A stretch of 64,000 nt of DNA from Adenanthera pavonina (GCA_026686845.1 JAIVEN010000015.1:10893501-10957500), one strand, 5' to 3'; positions 24,701 to 37,129 are shown, counted from the first letter of the stretch. Numbers and translations are program-made. Notes: a model not told the origin generated them from the sequence alone.

Positions 24701-25017
24701 GATAATTGGCTTCATAATCATGAAATTCCACGTGTGTTGGGGTTGACTGGTTGTATGTACGTGATAGGGAGATAACGATGAATCAGCTGCAGAGGTCATG
24801 ATTCTAAGATAACTATGCTTATTCATAAAGTAGTATTGCTAGCTCTGATGCAATAATTGGTGGTCTAACTATGGAAAACCACGTAGCTATGCTTCATTTC
24901 CTTTGACAGTTTTTCTTGATAATTGTGCAGGTTCTTCCATCAAGAACTCACCCGTGCATGCAAATGAGCGCATTTGGTGGATATGTTCTTAGGGGGATCA
25001 AGATATGCAGCAGCTAA
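18753..25017 (+). CDS. TRM6: TRM6, non-catalytic subunit of tRNA m1A58 methyltransferase
   Basis: Thirteen exons: 18753-18877, 18965-19092, 20540-20660, 21288-21369, 21439-21509, 21691-21732, 22438-22562, 22781-22874, 23512-23611, 23697-23884, 23965-24070, 24368-24454, 24931-25017. All introns are GT-AG and the sum is 1356 bases (451 aa plus stop), close to the usual plant length. In the family, TRM6 (GCD10) pairs with catalytic TRM61 in the nucleus to methylate adenosine 58 of tRNA. It lacks its own S-adenosylmethionine site and helps bind tRNA. Visible hallmarks are an N-terminal beta-barrel (GDRLVFARL, LIGCSYGSLFQVE), the basic KYKLRKQKKYAPKVLLRRP block, and the Rossmann-like part with SDILVVDMVGGLLTGAVAER. 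The C-terminus carries LIIAAPDLDTWTLVRDLLP and the ending HPCMQMSAFGGYVLRGIKI. Intron 3 holds a LINE-derived tail and intron 12 a poly-T/poly-G tract. Confidence 0.93.
20990..21092 (+). mobile_element. LINE/SINE 3'-tail fragment in TRM6 intron 3
   Basis: The piece contains catgtaactgactccacatagtggaataaggct followed by a (gtt)n tail. It resembles the 'ccgacccCACTTAGTGGGATAAGGCTTTGTTGTTGTTG' end common to plant RTE LINEs and their SINE partners. The same palindromic 'ccactaagtggga' motif ends the minus-strand LINE remnant at 17526-18070. Only the 3' end is present. Confidence 0.6.
24516..24597. repeat. Poly-T and poly-G tracts in TRM6 intron 12
   Basis: A run of about 15 t, a short gap, then about 13 t followed by about 12 g and a ggtggggcggg tail. 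It is simple sequence with potential for length variation and for G-quadruplex formation on the coding strand. Confidence 0.85.
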
Positions 25018-26271
25018 TTCCGGCCCACGGGAACGTAATTTGTCTTTGTTTGTTGGCCAGCCAAGGCCTCCATGCGTAACGTATACCAGTTCTTCATTCC
25101 ATTTTTTCTCAAAAGCCTGTATCCCTTCAACTGTCGTATAATTTTTAATTCTAGCCCAAATCTCATGTTTGTACTTTCGTAGCTTTGTATTTTATAATGG
25201 TTTTAACTCTAAATTTAAATGATAATTATGCTGCATCAATATCAATTTGAAGAAAATTTTTATATATTTGTTATCAAAATTTTCAATAAAAAAGTGTTGG
25301 ATATGATATAAATTTTATAGTATGTCCTACCTTTTTTTTTTAAATAACATTGTCATTTTCAAATAAAAAATTCTGCGTAATTCCAATCGGATTTTTTTTT
25401 ATTTGTTTGGAAAAATTGAATCTGTCAATTATAAGTGTTTGTTGAATGGCACCTGAGAATTCAAAGTTGGATCCTCAAACAGAATGTAGCTTCGTCGTAA
25501 TTTGATGAATAATCTGGGTATGTACCTTTATGAATCATTTTCGAAAATGGCAAGGGGCAAGGGATTTTTCTTTTTTTTTGGACTGAAAAATGGCAAGGGA
25601 TTAGCCTCAGAATAGGAACAAGTTTTTCTTTTCAAACGTAAGCCCTGAAGGATTAATGCAATGTTTGAAAAAGAATTGTAAAATAATTTCGGAAAAAGTG
25701 TAGTTTTTTTTAAGAACAAAACTTATATGCTTTTGGTGCTTTTCTTCAATTACATTTTGTCATGTGGATTTTTTTTACATATCATTCATTCAGTTATTAA
25801 TGGTGTTAATTAACTTCCTAAACTTAAAAAATTTTCAAAAAACTATTTTTATTTGGTTCTCTCATCTTCGCCGATTCACTTCCTCTTATCTTCAGCGATT
25901 TCATGCCCTCGGTTGTCTTCTACGGAGGCGCAGCTTCTCCGATGACGATTCACCGAAACATATGAAATTGATAGCTCTTTTTAAAAACTCGAAACATATG
26001 AACCATCCGTGATTTTTAAATCTCTCTTTTTAGAACCCAACAAGCACGAGTGCAATTTGGATCAAATTGATAGCTTTTAACCTCAGTTATATTTTCTAGA
26101 ATTGATTTAAAGAATAACGTACATATGAATCAAACATATAAATTAAAAAAAACAAGAGAGCATATATGCCACCGAATATTAATTCAAACAATCAATAACA
26201 ACCCAAAAAAAGAGGAATGAAGGCATACCCTTTAGCCGAATATTATTCAAGTTGGAGAGTTAGGGCATGCT
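25018..26271. other. TRM6 3' region and spacer
   Basis: It begins with the likely TRM6 3' UTR (an aataaa-like signal, caataaaaaa, lies near 25285). The rest is AT-rich spacer. An 82-codon plus frame at 25764-26012 has no known motif. Confidence 0.5.
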
Positions 26272-26698
26272 TGATTCTGTTTTTAAAAACAGTTTTTCTG
26301 TTTTTGAAAACAGAAAAAATAAAAAAACTTGTTTGGTAAATCTATTTTTTATAAATTATTTTGAAAAATAGAAAAATAAAAGAATAAAAAACTCAGAACA
26401 ACTTTAAGGTATTTTATAATTTTTATTCTGGAAAATAAAACAAAAGGTGAAAAACACCCATAAAGTTATAAATTTTGAATAACTCATCTATCACTCACTA
26501 GTTATGATTTTAAGAATAATCATTCAAATGGATTTTTTTATTTTCTTATTTTCAAAACTTATTCTCGAAAACTTATGATTTTGAGAATAATCATTCAAAT
26601 GAATTTTTTTATTTTCTTATTTTCAAAACTTATTCTTGAAAACTTGTAAAACTGTTTTGAAAATAATAAAATAAAAAATAGTGTCAAAAAAGACCCTT
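26272..26698. mobile_element. MITE family A, copy 2, with internal 71-bp duplication
   Basis: It is similar over most of its length to 10489-10853 in the same orientation. The left end is agggcatgcttgattctg and the right end is ...gtcaaaaaagaccctt; AGGGC/AGGGT ends suggest a hAT-type MITE. Bases 26502-26572 and 26573-26643 are an almost exact tandem duplication that copy 1 lacks. No target duplication was found. Confidence 0.6.
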
Positions 26699-27603
26699 AA
26701 ATTTTGTTTTCAGTCAATCGATACACTACGAAGGCTAGGCTACGCCAGAAAGATTATTAAGGCAAAGAAAATTGGAGTTAGGGTTGGAAATTAATTAGGA
26801 TTTTCTTAAAAATTGATTTTAAGTTGATTAATAAATTAATACCATTAATTATATGGTTAATGACTAAATGGATGATGTGTAAAAAAAAATCCACATGACA
26901 AATTGTATTTGGAGAAAAACACGAAAAGCACATATAGAAAAACATATAAGTTTTGTCATTTTTTCAACTTTATTAAGTACTTTTAATTATCTAGCTTTGA
27001 AAACAAAATACAAATTTTCTATTTTTAAAGACTCTTAATTTAGTTAAGGGCTCTGGTTTTTTTCCCGGAGAATACTATAAGTCTATAATTGGTTTTTTAA
27101 TTGGAAATTTTGAAATAAAAAATGTTAATTTTATTTGTTTTATTGAAATGATGAGTTATTCCTAATTTAATTTTATGTAAATATTTTTTATTAAAGTAAA
27201 TTAATGGTTGAAGGTGTTAAAGGAGAGAAAATTTTTCTTATATTTTCAAATTTAAAAAATTTTAAAAAATAAAATAAAATATCAGATTAGAACTTATAGT
27301 GTTAAATTAAGTAACTAGAAATATATTTTTGTTAATCTCATAAAAAAACTATTTTTGTTAATAGTTTTTTATTTGAAAAATTTATGAAGATTTTCAAAAT
27401 GTCCTGAAAGCCCACAAAGAAATCGAAAAGAGAGCCCAATTATTGATTGAAACTGAAGCCCAAGGCAGTGAGAAAGGAAGCGAGAGGGAGCGGCAGCGAA
27501 AAACAAAAGGCGGGTGGTGTGCGTATTCGAACTAACAGCTTCCCATTGCTAATTGAACCCTTCTGTGTCTAATCTTCCACACTCCATTCTCTCTTCAACC
27601 CAC
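26699..27603. other. Spacer and E2FC upstream region
   Basis: AT-rich spacer that becomes less AT-rich after about 27410, where the E2FC leader and promoter must lie. The exon 1 frame is open from 27553 but the first ATG is at 27604. No clear E2F consensus site (TTTSSCGC) was noticed, so autoregulation is not supported by sight. Confidence 0.4.
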
Positions 27604-30600
27604 ATGTCGACTTCCGGTCAGGATCAAAGCCGTTGCCATCACCTTTCTCAATTTCAATTCCATCTTCTGCACTCCCATTCTCGGTCTCATCATGATCGTC
27701 CTTTCACTCCTCAACCTTTTTCCCTTCCTTCTTCCAACCAAATCGCTTCTGACGATGCCCATTCTGCTTTCGCAAAGCTTACCGTGAGTTCACTCTTTTT
27801 TATTCTCTTTTAACAAAATGTCACTACCTACAGGCCTTTTCTTATTTATGTTTATTTTTTCTTCTCTTCTTCCTTGTTTTACTATTGAAACGCCTTCAGC
27901 TCATTCTCATTAGTTTCCTGATCTACCCGCTTTGGAATTTGACTTTTTATTGTTGCTCTGTAGATTTTTTCTATGTTTAACTCTGTGTATTGTTATCGGA
28001 TAGAATATCTGGATCACTGTTTGCCCCTGCCATTACTGTTTGTTTAGAAGCAATAGCGGTTTAAGCTTTGAGGCGTCTGGATTTTAGTTTTGCATTTTTT
28101 GTGTTCGGTTGTCCACCTGTGCTCCCTATATTTATTGGCTTACTTGTCATAAGATTTTCTGATCGGTACATCTGATCAAATGCAATATGCTCCAGTTATT
28201 TATTGAAAGATTCTTGAATTTGCTAAAGAGTTTCTTAAGGCTTATCGTTATGCATGCGCGATTGACTGGCTCTGTATCCTATGACTTCCAGTTAATTATT
28301 TGTGCTGAAGTCAACTTTCAGCATTTGAGTAGTGTTTGAATGTCAAGGATAAATATGGAGAAAAAGTATCCGGCAAATACACATCCTTAAACCTTCGAAT
28401 TTTCAATGTGCACATCCTTCTTTTATCTCTTAAAATTTTTTTACTCAATCTTACATGCAGTTGAATCAAAGATGTGAAATTGATAAGTCCAGGCCTCAGA
28501 TGAGTAATATTGAAGTAGCTCCAAATCTGAGCAAAGTGGTTAGTCTTTCTCCCCTTAAAAGTGAGCCTACCATCAGTGGAAAACATCATGGTAAATCAAA
28601 AGTTTCAAGAAATGCGAAATCAGGGAATCAAAGATCAAATTCTGGTAACCTTGTAGACCGTTATTCTATCATGCTTATGTCTATGTACCATTGTGTTTTA
28701 ATTTTACGCTGGGTGCATTTTTATTTCAGAGTCTTCTAATTCAACTCCAGTTAACAATTGCCGTTATGATAGTTCCTTAGGTATGTCTATTCTCAAGAAA
28801 TATTTCCTCCTCTTGATTCACTATATGCATGCCCCAGCAGTGATTTACTCCTTTGTGCACTTTTGTGAACATCGGTATCATTTGTTGTTCACAGGACTGT
28901 TAACCAAGAAATTTGTCAGCTTAATTCAAGAGGCTAAGGATGGTACCCTAGATTTAAATAAAACCGCTGAGATCTTGGAGGTATAGAAAATGTCTTTATA
29001 TTTTACCTGACAAACTTATGATATATTTATTTATGTTTTAGGAGGCTCATGTAGTCATTACATGTTATAAGCATTTTGTGAATCTTGATTTAAAAAAAAG
29101 AAGTTGTTCTGGTGATATTATTTAAATCTACCAACTAACACTTTAGCTTAAATTTCATATTTAAATCCACTTTCTGGCAAGTCTTGGCTTTTTTATTTTA
29201 TTTCTTTTTGTCTTCTAATCTGAATCCCATTAATTTTGGCAGGTTCAGAAAAGGAGAATTTATGATATTACAAATGTTCTTGAAGGAATAGGATTGATAG
29301 GAAAAACTTCAAAGAACCATATACGGTGGAAGTAATCATCTCATATTTTGTTTTGTACTTTTCAACTTCTTATCACATGGTGGTGACTGGTGATGATATA
29401 AGCCTTATGAACAGGGGATATGATGGACTGGGGCCAGGCGAACTGGATGATCAAGTTACTAGATTTAAGGTTTTTGGATCTTTTTTACTTGCCATTCAGT
29501 TCAGATTGATCGTGCAATTGTTGATTTTACACAGCTGTGTGTGATTGTTTTGGGTTCTGAGTATCTCTGCTTAAATGCTTTTGAATAATCATTTGTTATA
29601 GGCTGTAGTCCCAAGATCGATCAGATTTGTGAAACCTATTCAGTTTCTGTTAAAGACATTTCCTACTAGAATATTGGATATCCTTTCTGGCATCACATTG
29701 TTAGCCTAAAAATTGGAAGCACTTTAGAATCTCTAGGAATCAAGGTAGTTAATGGCAAAAGCCACCCTTAAAATGCTAGATCTCTATAACGCCTTGCACA
29801 ATAAGGCATTAGGAAAGCACACGCATGAGTGATACAAGGTGTACTTAAAAAAATAGACATGTAAATTTGGAAAAAAAATGACATGTAAGTAATCTTTTAA
29901 AATAACTACTTTTTTCCTATTCTCTCAAATTTCTAAGGTTGGATTTGCAATTCCTATTTTATCCTATTAGTATTTTATATTCTTGGGCTGGATTCGTAAG
30001 TTGATCCTTTTCATGTTGTTTGCAAACACATAGGCATGTAAGACCCACATTTGGAATGACAGAAGCAGTGCCAAGGGCGCTTGCCTTATGATATGCCTTA
30101 TTGAAGGCAGCACCTTTCATGTTGTGAGAGGTGCTGACCATGAATATAAGGCAGTGAGGTGAGGGCCTTTGGCATCACTACTGAGATTAGAGGATATCCA
30201 TGTCCAAAATATCTGATGCTATGTACATATATAATAAGGCTGTTGGGAACAAAACAATTAATCACTGTTTTCAAGCTGCTGAGGGCACCTTGAGCTACTT
30301 ATACATTTTCTTGAACCCAGAAACTATTTTCTCGTATTGGCATCTAAGATTCCCACTTCTTTGCACGGTTATCTATTCATGTTAGGTGATAACCTTAAGC
30401 CTTACGTGTTGCCGCATAGCTTATTTGATTCTTACATGATGCAGCATATCATGATATCCTTCCTAGTCTTGGTCGCTTATTGAGGCAGCAATTTAATGCC
30501 ACGAAATAGTTATTTTAGAAATTTGGTGCAATTTAAATACGGATTTAGATATAAGCTGCAGACAGCAGCCCAGTAAAAAATGTTGCTGTTTTTTTAGCAT

Positions 30601-32160
30601 AGATCATTTACCCGCACAATTGGGTAGGAAAAACCATAGCGAATGTCCATTTGAGGGTTGGGCCATTGGAATTGGTCATGGCATCTGTAGCAATGGAAGA
30701 CGAATGCTGCTTAGGGGCTTTGCTCCGTCTTGTAATGAATTAATATACTGCTTAGTGCTGATGATTTGGTTCAGTTCTCTGACAATCATTTGGTTCATTA
30801 CAGTCTGAAGTTGAAAGTCTATATTCTGAGGAATGCCGACTTGATGATATTATAAGGTATACGAATATTTTATTGATAAATTTCCTCATGGCTGGCCTTT
30901 TTTATATTTTAATAACTGATTTGTTCATTCCTCAGGAAAAAGCAAGAGCTCCTAAGAACTTTGGAGGAAAAAGAAGACTATCGAAAGTATGAACTTTTGA
31001 CAAGTTTTTTATAATTGAGATGGTTTCCTCATCTGGTAATGAGCTTTGTTGATCTGCAGGTGCCTTTTTCTGACTGAGGAAGATATTCTTAGCCTTCCAT
31101 GCTTCCAGGTCGATTTTCTGTTGCTATTGAGTCTTTTTTTTTCTTATTAAATTATAGTTTTATCTTATCCATTCATGAACTTACAATTTGTTTCTCACTA
31201 TTTTCCCAGGATCAAACACTCATTGCAATCAAGGCGCCACAAGCTAGTTTCATTGAAATTCCCGATCCTGATGAGGTGGGTAGTAATGATGGACACTTTA
31301 ATCTTTTTTGGTGTAAGAGTGTGTAATTGGCTTGACTCAATGAGCAGGATAACGATTTCCGGCAAAGGCAGTACAAAATGATTGTTAGAAGCACCACTGG
31401 ACCGATAGATTTGTACCTCTTGAGGTAATTTTCTTCTGTAACTTTCAGCCTAGGGATGCTTCTCTTTATATGTTTCGTTCGTGTATGTTATTAAGATTTT
31501 TTTTTGTTGATGTTTTTTACTAGCTGATGTTTTTTTTATTCTTGAAGCAAGCACAACACCAATTATGAGGATGTTAGTGTAAAGCAAGCTACATTATCAG
31601 ATCCTTCATGGAACGGAGGCCAATGTGGATTGAAGAGTGCGGGATTACGTTTAGAAAGCCAAGATGCTCAGAAAAATCCTTCTCAAAGTTTTAGTTCCCT
31701 GGACTCGGAGCCACCCGGCATTCAGAAAATTACTCCTATGGATTTTGATGTTTGTATCATTTATAGTTTTGAATGATGAATTAGCAAATAAGTGTAAGAA
31801 ATTCTTGCTGATCATTGTGAGATTTCCTTGCAGATCGAAAATGACTATTGGTTCCAATCAGATCATGGAGTGACCCTAACGGATTTGTGGGGTAAGCAAT
31901 AACTTTTAGCGAGTCTTCATTATATGTTTTTTTTAATTAATTAAAAAAAATAAAAACTTAATTATATTATGGTCCCCCCGGCCCCTCCTCTTTTTAAGGA
32001 TGCAAGTTGAGTAATGTTAAAACTCGTGGCTATAACTGCATATTTTTCCCCTACAGCAAATGAGGAGTTGGTTCATGCAGGTGAGGTCCTTCAAGACGAT
32101 TATTCTAATGGGGGTGTGGCATTCACTCACACTAGCATCCCAGACAGATGTGGTTTATAA
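27604..32160 (+). CDS. E2FC: E2Fc-type transcription factor
   Basis: Fourteen exons: 27604-27783, 28461-28644, 28730-28780, 28895-28980, 29243-29331, 29415-29469, 30804-30856, 30936-30986, 31060-31108, 31210-31275, 31348-31424, 31548-31749, 31834-31891, 32057-32160. They total 1305 bases (434 aa) with every junction in phase. E2Fc pairs with DP proteins, binds E2F sites in S-phase gene promoters in the nucleus and is held by retinoblastoma-related protein (RBR). In Arabidopsis it mainly represses and restrains division. Domains: disordered His/Ser/Pro-rich N-terminus; winged-helix DNA-binding domain, residues about 133-198 (CRYDSSLGLLTKKF, VQKRRIYDITNVLEGIGL); leucine-zipper and marked-box dimerisation region (SEVESLYSEECRLDDIIRKK, QDQTLIAIKAPQASFIEIPD); C-terminal RBR-binding motif DYWFQSDHGVTLTDLW, about 385-400. 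The E2Fc rather than E2Fa/b match rests on GIGLI-KTSKNHIRWKG and the TEEDI-SLP region. Residue 187 is Gly where Glu is usual. A 34-residue tail follows the RBR motif. An aataaa at about 32397 could be the poly(A) signal. Confidence 0.93.
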
Positions 32161-33068
32161 TACGTAAATGAGACACAGGCCGTTAGGTAGTGCAGATGAT
32201 AAAGGGCATTGGCAATGTACGTAGATCAAGATAAGCCAATAGATAGAGGAAGTCACAAAAATGTAAATTATAGAATTTTTATTACAGTTCAGATTGGGTT
32301 CTAGTGCAGTGAATGAGATGAGCAAGGGTTGGTTGCAGATTTCTACCATAGTTGTAATCAACAGTATTGCAGGGTCGTGGAACTTCTTAGTTTCAAATAA
32401 AATATCTAACTACATTTAAACTTTAGGTTCTCTTCCTTCTTTTTTTTTTTTTAATTTGTTAAGTTCAAAGAAAAATAAACACATAATATATGAGATCTGT
32501 TTAGTTGATAAGTCTAATTTGAATATAGAATTTACTTTGAATAATGAATCTTACGAAAAAGAAGAAGATAGGATACAAATTCTTGCACTGAATCAAGGTC
32601 AGTCTTATTGTTAATGGCAATTCGGAAGCACATGGACATTCTGTAGATACCAGAAATTCAACAGGAGTATCAGATCACCGGAAAAAATTTTTGTGCATAT
32701 TTCATTTCAACCATTATCAAGATTCAAGAACTTTTATCCGGCGTTGTCATGGGATTCCAACCAAACAGACGGACGCCACATTTTCCAATTTCCACACTAC
32801 AAATTTTTATTTTAGCTTTCATATGTTTACTGACCATATTTTTCGTTTGACAAAATGTACATTTTTGTCTTAAAAAATGATATTCTCAATTATTTAGGCT
32901 TTAAATTTTTGAGAATGCACCACTTTAATTTTTATAAATTTTTAACTAATTATTTTCATTTTGTATTGGTAAAAGCAGAGTAATGCACATATTTTATGAA
33001 TTGAATCAACAATTTTCAAAAATTAAATTGTGCATTATTCAATAATCTAGTAATTGATATATTTTAAA
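32161..33068. other. E2FC 3' region and spacer
   Basis: Likely E2FC 3' UTR up to about 32420 (aataaa near 32397), then AT-rich spacer. The last nine bases (33060-33068) are the left target duplication of the neighbouring Mutator-like element. Confidence 0.5.
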
Positions 33069-34039
33069 GGCAAAATTTGGCTTCAAGACGAAAAACTTTT
33101 ATTTTTTGGGTAAAGTCAAGATGAAAAACTTTAAAATTTGTGATCTCACTAGGATTTTATGACAAAGAAGGACCAAGGTCCCTATTTAAAAGTTAAATTT
33201 AAAGATTAATTACTAAAATGCTCTTGGTCAATTACCCAAATGTCCAAAATGCCTCAGGTGATTTCCAGCTTAATCTTCAAAAATTTTCAACCGTCTACCA
33301 CAATCCAACCTATCTTCCATAATTTCTACCCTTAAGTTAAAATGGAGACCAAACAAATGTCCAAATCATCTTAAGATATTACCAACTAATTTTCAGGAAA
33401 TTCCAATCCATCCTCCCCTGTTTCCAACATGTCCTCCACAATTTCCAATCATAGGATTCACACGGAAAGTAAAATAAGTGTTTAAATTACGTTAGATGAT
33501 TTCCAACCAATTCTCCAAGATTTTTTTTTTACCTAATCTTCACAATTTTCAATCTCATGGTTAGGATAAGGAACATACAAGCAACCAAGTCACCTTTAAG
33601 TTATTTTTAACAAATTTATCACCTAAAATGATTTCCAACCTTCTCAGAGATTTTTTATCTAATCTTCACAATTTCCGGCCATATGGTTAAGATAAAGAAC
33701 ATATAACAATCCAAGTCATCTTGAATTATTTCCTATCAATTTTAAGAAATTTTTAACCTATTCCTCATTATTCCTAATACCGTTCACAATTTCCAAACAA
33801 TCCTCCACAATTTTAAATTATTTTCAACTAGTTTTCAGGAATTTTCAACTCATTCTTCAATATTTCCAACCATTCGTCCACAATTTCCAAACTATTCTCC
33901 ACAATTTTAGTCACTAAGACATATTGGTAATTGAATTTTGAATTTAGCTTTTAGATCAGAACCTTTGTCTTTCTCTGTCATAAAATCTTGTTGAGGTAGC
34001 AAATTGTAAAATTTTGAGGTCCTAAAGCCAAATTTTCCC
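33069..34039. mobile_element. Mutator-like non-autonomous element with perfect 9-bp target duplication
   Basis: The ends are ggcaaaatttggcttcaaga and, read inverted, gggaaaatttggctttagga. The inverted arms extend about 100 bp and include gattttatgaca facing tgtcataaaatc. The flanks are the identical 9-mer tattttaaa (33060-33068 and 34040-34048), the duplication length of Mutator-family elements. The interior (33240-33910) is a loose array of 'cacaatttccaacc'-like words and has no open frame. There is no transposase. Confidence 0.85.
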
Positions 34040-34048
34040 TATTTTAAA

Positions 34049-35173
34049 AACTAAAAGTTACATTTTTTTTCTTATTTTAGTTGTTCCTCCTCCAATTAAA
34101 AAATAATGAATATATATATATATGACACTTGAAAATTGATAATGGAGAACTCACTAGGAATTTTGAAGACATCTAAACTAATCAAAATTGAGTTAGATAA
34201 GGTCATAAAAGATAAAAAACTTACTACTAAATACTTTAACTAAAGAATTTATTAAGATTCAAATTAATTTAGATTAAGATAGATAAAACAATAATAGGTA
34301 GCAAAATTCTATCACCAAATACTTAATGTAACAGCAATCACAAAATTCAAATTTAAAATTTCTAGTTAAACCGGTATAAATCAAGACTCCAGTCATCCAT
34401 TCATTATAAAGTATGTGAGAGACTTCCTAAGTATTCTCCCGCATGTTCAATAACTGAATTTCTATTCTATTTCAAAGTCAGAATTGAGACCCAAGGTTGG
34501 TGGAGAACTAACTGGACCCCTTTTCCACAGTCAACCCACCACCATTCTCGGTGTCAATTTAACCACCTAAAGGCCTCCCCACCTGGGTAGGTGAAGCAGG
34601 AGTGACATCCCACCGGCAACTTTTTTATTCTGCTTGTGCACCATTGTACAAACAATAAAGTATAATCCACAAATGAGGCATATCATTGTGCAAGGCACTC
34701 CCAATTCTCGAAATAAATTGAGAATTTTAAATTAAAATGTATTTTAAAAATAAATGTATCAAATAATAACAAATAAATTAACATGCACTTCATTGCTTCA
34801 GTATATTTTCTTTAATAGAAAATGATTCTCAGTCTTCAAATTTACGTTAAGCAAAATAAATCCTCAAATTTACTTGGTACTTCTTTTCTACTTTGAAGAT
34901 CCCAATATTAGGTTTTGCAATCACTGTAAAAGATGGTCATTTTCAGGTTCTTCGCCAAGTTACATAATTTTTTTGGTAGAAAGGACAAATAAAATTTGCT
35001 GGTCTGTTTTCATCTTCTGTATTTTTACTGACTCCAATTACTCTTTATTCCAATTTCAAAGTTACAATGTCAACATCGAGAGGATATCTTCATTTGTTTT
35101 CAAAATTTTGTGTTATGTATATTTTTTTATGTTATGTAGTGAAAATAAAAAGCACTCACCAAACCTCCACGCT
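34049..35173. other. Intergenic, nothing recognised
   Basis: Spacer between two Mutator-like elements. Open frames at 34874-35179 are T-rich without known motifs. A (ta)n run lies at about 34111-34122 inside the neighbouring AT-rich border. Confidence 0.45.
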
Positions 35174-35182
35174 GCTTGACAT

Positions 35183-35917
35183 GGATCAGAATCCTCTCCC
35201 TATAAAAGCCATCTCTCCATATGCGATGTCTACCATTCATCTACTGTCCACATGGGAAATTACCAAAATGTTCTTTTTCATTTAATGAAACAGTGCTGAT
35301 ATGCTATTAAAACAAGCTGGTCTATTATTTTTTCAGTTGACAATTTTGATATTAGACAAAATAATCTTAGGACAATTAAAATGGGATAACTAATCAAATA
35401 ATTAATTAGTATTAATTAATATTTAATAAATATTCCAACATTAGATATATCTTTGTTTTTTTTAATTAAAATAGATTGCCTATATTCATATAGTTACACA
35501 TTTTTTAAAAATGACATTAAAATGAAATTATATATTTTATTTCTTATCACACTTTTTTTCTCACAATAAAATATGTACAGTCAATTTATAATTACAGAGA
35601 ATTTAAAATCTATTCCTACTTGGTTAATTAATTATTTTGATACCATTATTAACTTATTAGATTATACCTTCAACTTTTTTCTCTTGAAAAAAAAATTCAA
35701 ATTCATTGTCATCTTTTGGCCATGTATATGTGTGTGTATATATATATATATATAAAGAAAGAAATCAGCTCGAGCATGTTTTACTAAGAAATTAAAGCTA
35801 TTTTATTAAATGGAAAGGAATGTTTTGACAATTTTTCCCATGTGAACAATAGATATATGATAGATATTGCATATGGAGAGATGACTTGAGACAATGTAGG
35901 GAGAGGATTCTGATCCC
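35183..35917. mobile_element. Mutator-like MITE with arms over 100 bp and perfect 9-bp target duplication
   Basis: The left arm (35183 to about 35300) starts ggatcagaatcctctcccta. The right arm (about 35797-35917) ends tagggagaggattctgatcc plus c. The arms stay complementary through catctctccatatgc and cacatgggaaa for more than 100 bp. The flanks are the identical 9-mer gcttgacat (35174-35182 and 35918-35926). The interior is AT-rich with a (tg)(ta) run near 35729-35753 and has no transposase. Confidence 0.88.
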
Positions 35918-35926
35918 GCTTGACAT

Positions 35927-37129
35927 GTATGAAAGTGAAACTCAAGCTGGGAATCAAAGCTCAAATGGAAGTTGATAATTAGCTTGAGCATCAATTACTT
36001 GCATTTACTCTTAATTAAGTATTAAAATCCTGACATCTCAGCTTGAAAATTGAAAGTTGAAATTAATTAATGTTTACAGGGCCCCATTCATTTGTCTGCT
36101 TTCTACTCATTCCCACTCCATACAATTATTGCATAGTGTCAAAATAAGCGCAATTCCGCCCCATTATGAATCGCCTCACCATTTGAATTACTCTGAGATC
36201 CCATTTATTAAAAAAAAAAATATTTTATAAGTATTAGAAAGGGAACTGAAGTTAGTTAAAAATAATTAATTTATCTAATATTTTTAATTTCTTTTAAAAT
36301 TATTCCTATTTAATTAATCTTTCTCTCTCTCAGTTCTTTTTAAAGATGCGCCATGTGACTCTTAATAGTATTAATAAAGAAGACTAATTTAAAAAAAAAT
36401 TAATGTAACATTAACTCTCTTTCTTCTTTATAAATAGAACTATCAAAAGGAAAAAGTATTTCCTTATAAGTAAAACTGAAGGAGTATTCACGTTGGAAGA
36501 AACAACCGAACCAAAAATATCATCCAAAGTAAGGCCTAAAGGAGAGGGATACAGGAAGAGTTGCCACCTTTATAAATATTTGTCTATCCCTCTTATACTT
36601 TCTCTAATTTTAAAAATAAAATATCTTTTAAAAATATTATTTAATCCCAAATACAAGATACTTTATAATATTATTTAATGTATTAATTATTTTTTTTCTT
36701 TCAAACTGTCAATCTATAATTAATAAAAATAAATAAATGATATAAAAAGTATGAGAAATAATAAGAATAAATAGTAAAAAATAATAAAATTTCTTAACAT
36801 TTAATAATCTATTTTTTTTTCTGATTTAGTTGAAAGTGATTTATATTTAATGTTAAAGTAAATCATTTGAAGGGGGAAAACACTATTCCACTCAACCGTT
36901 AATGCCAACTATACAATGTAGCCGATAGAAATAAGCCTTCGGAATTTGAGTCCACATACAGCGGCAGCAATCTACCACCAAATAACCCCTCTTCCATGCC
37001 AAGACAATCAAACAATAAAGCAACAAATGGAATGAAATCTGAGGACAATCGATTTACATTAAAGTTTTGCAACAATTCAATGCCCATCATTGTCCACCTA
37101 CCGTGCTAGAAATTGAAAATTTTGACACC
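35927..37129. other. Intergenic, including HVA22-like i 3' region
   Basis: AT-rich spacer. The part just below 37130 is the 3' region of the minus-strand HVA22-like gene. Weak Stowaway-like ends around 36190 and 36480 (tactctgagatccc and actgaaggagta) were seen but not secured. Confidence 0.45.

Noticed and set aside
24278..24826. Frames of 87-128 codons around TRM6 exon 12
   Set aside because: They are intron read-through or antisense frames around a poly-T/poly-G tract; the true exon is 24368-24454.
29700..30200. GC-richer segment with aaggc/gcctt words in E2FC intron 6
   Set aside because: Looks repeat-derived, but I could define neither ends nor family, so it is not listed as an element.
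36190..36490. Possible Stowaway MITE
   Set aside because: The two ends (tactctgagatccc, actgaaggagta) match each other too poorly to set borders.
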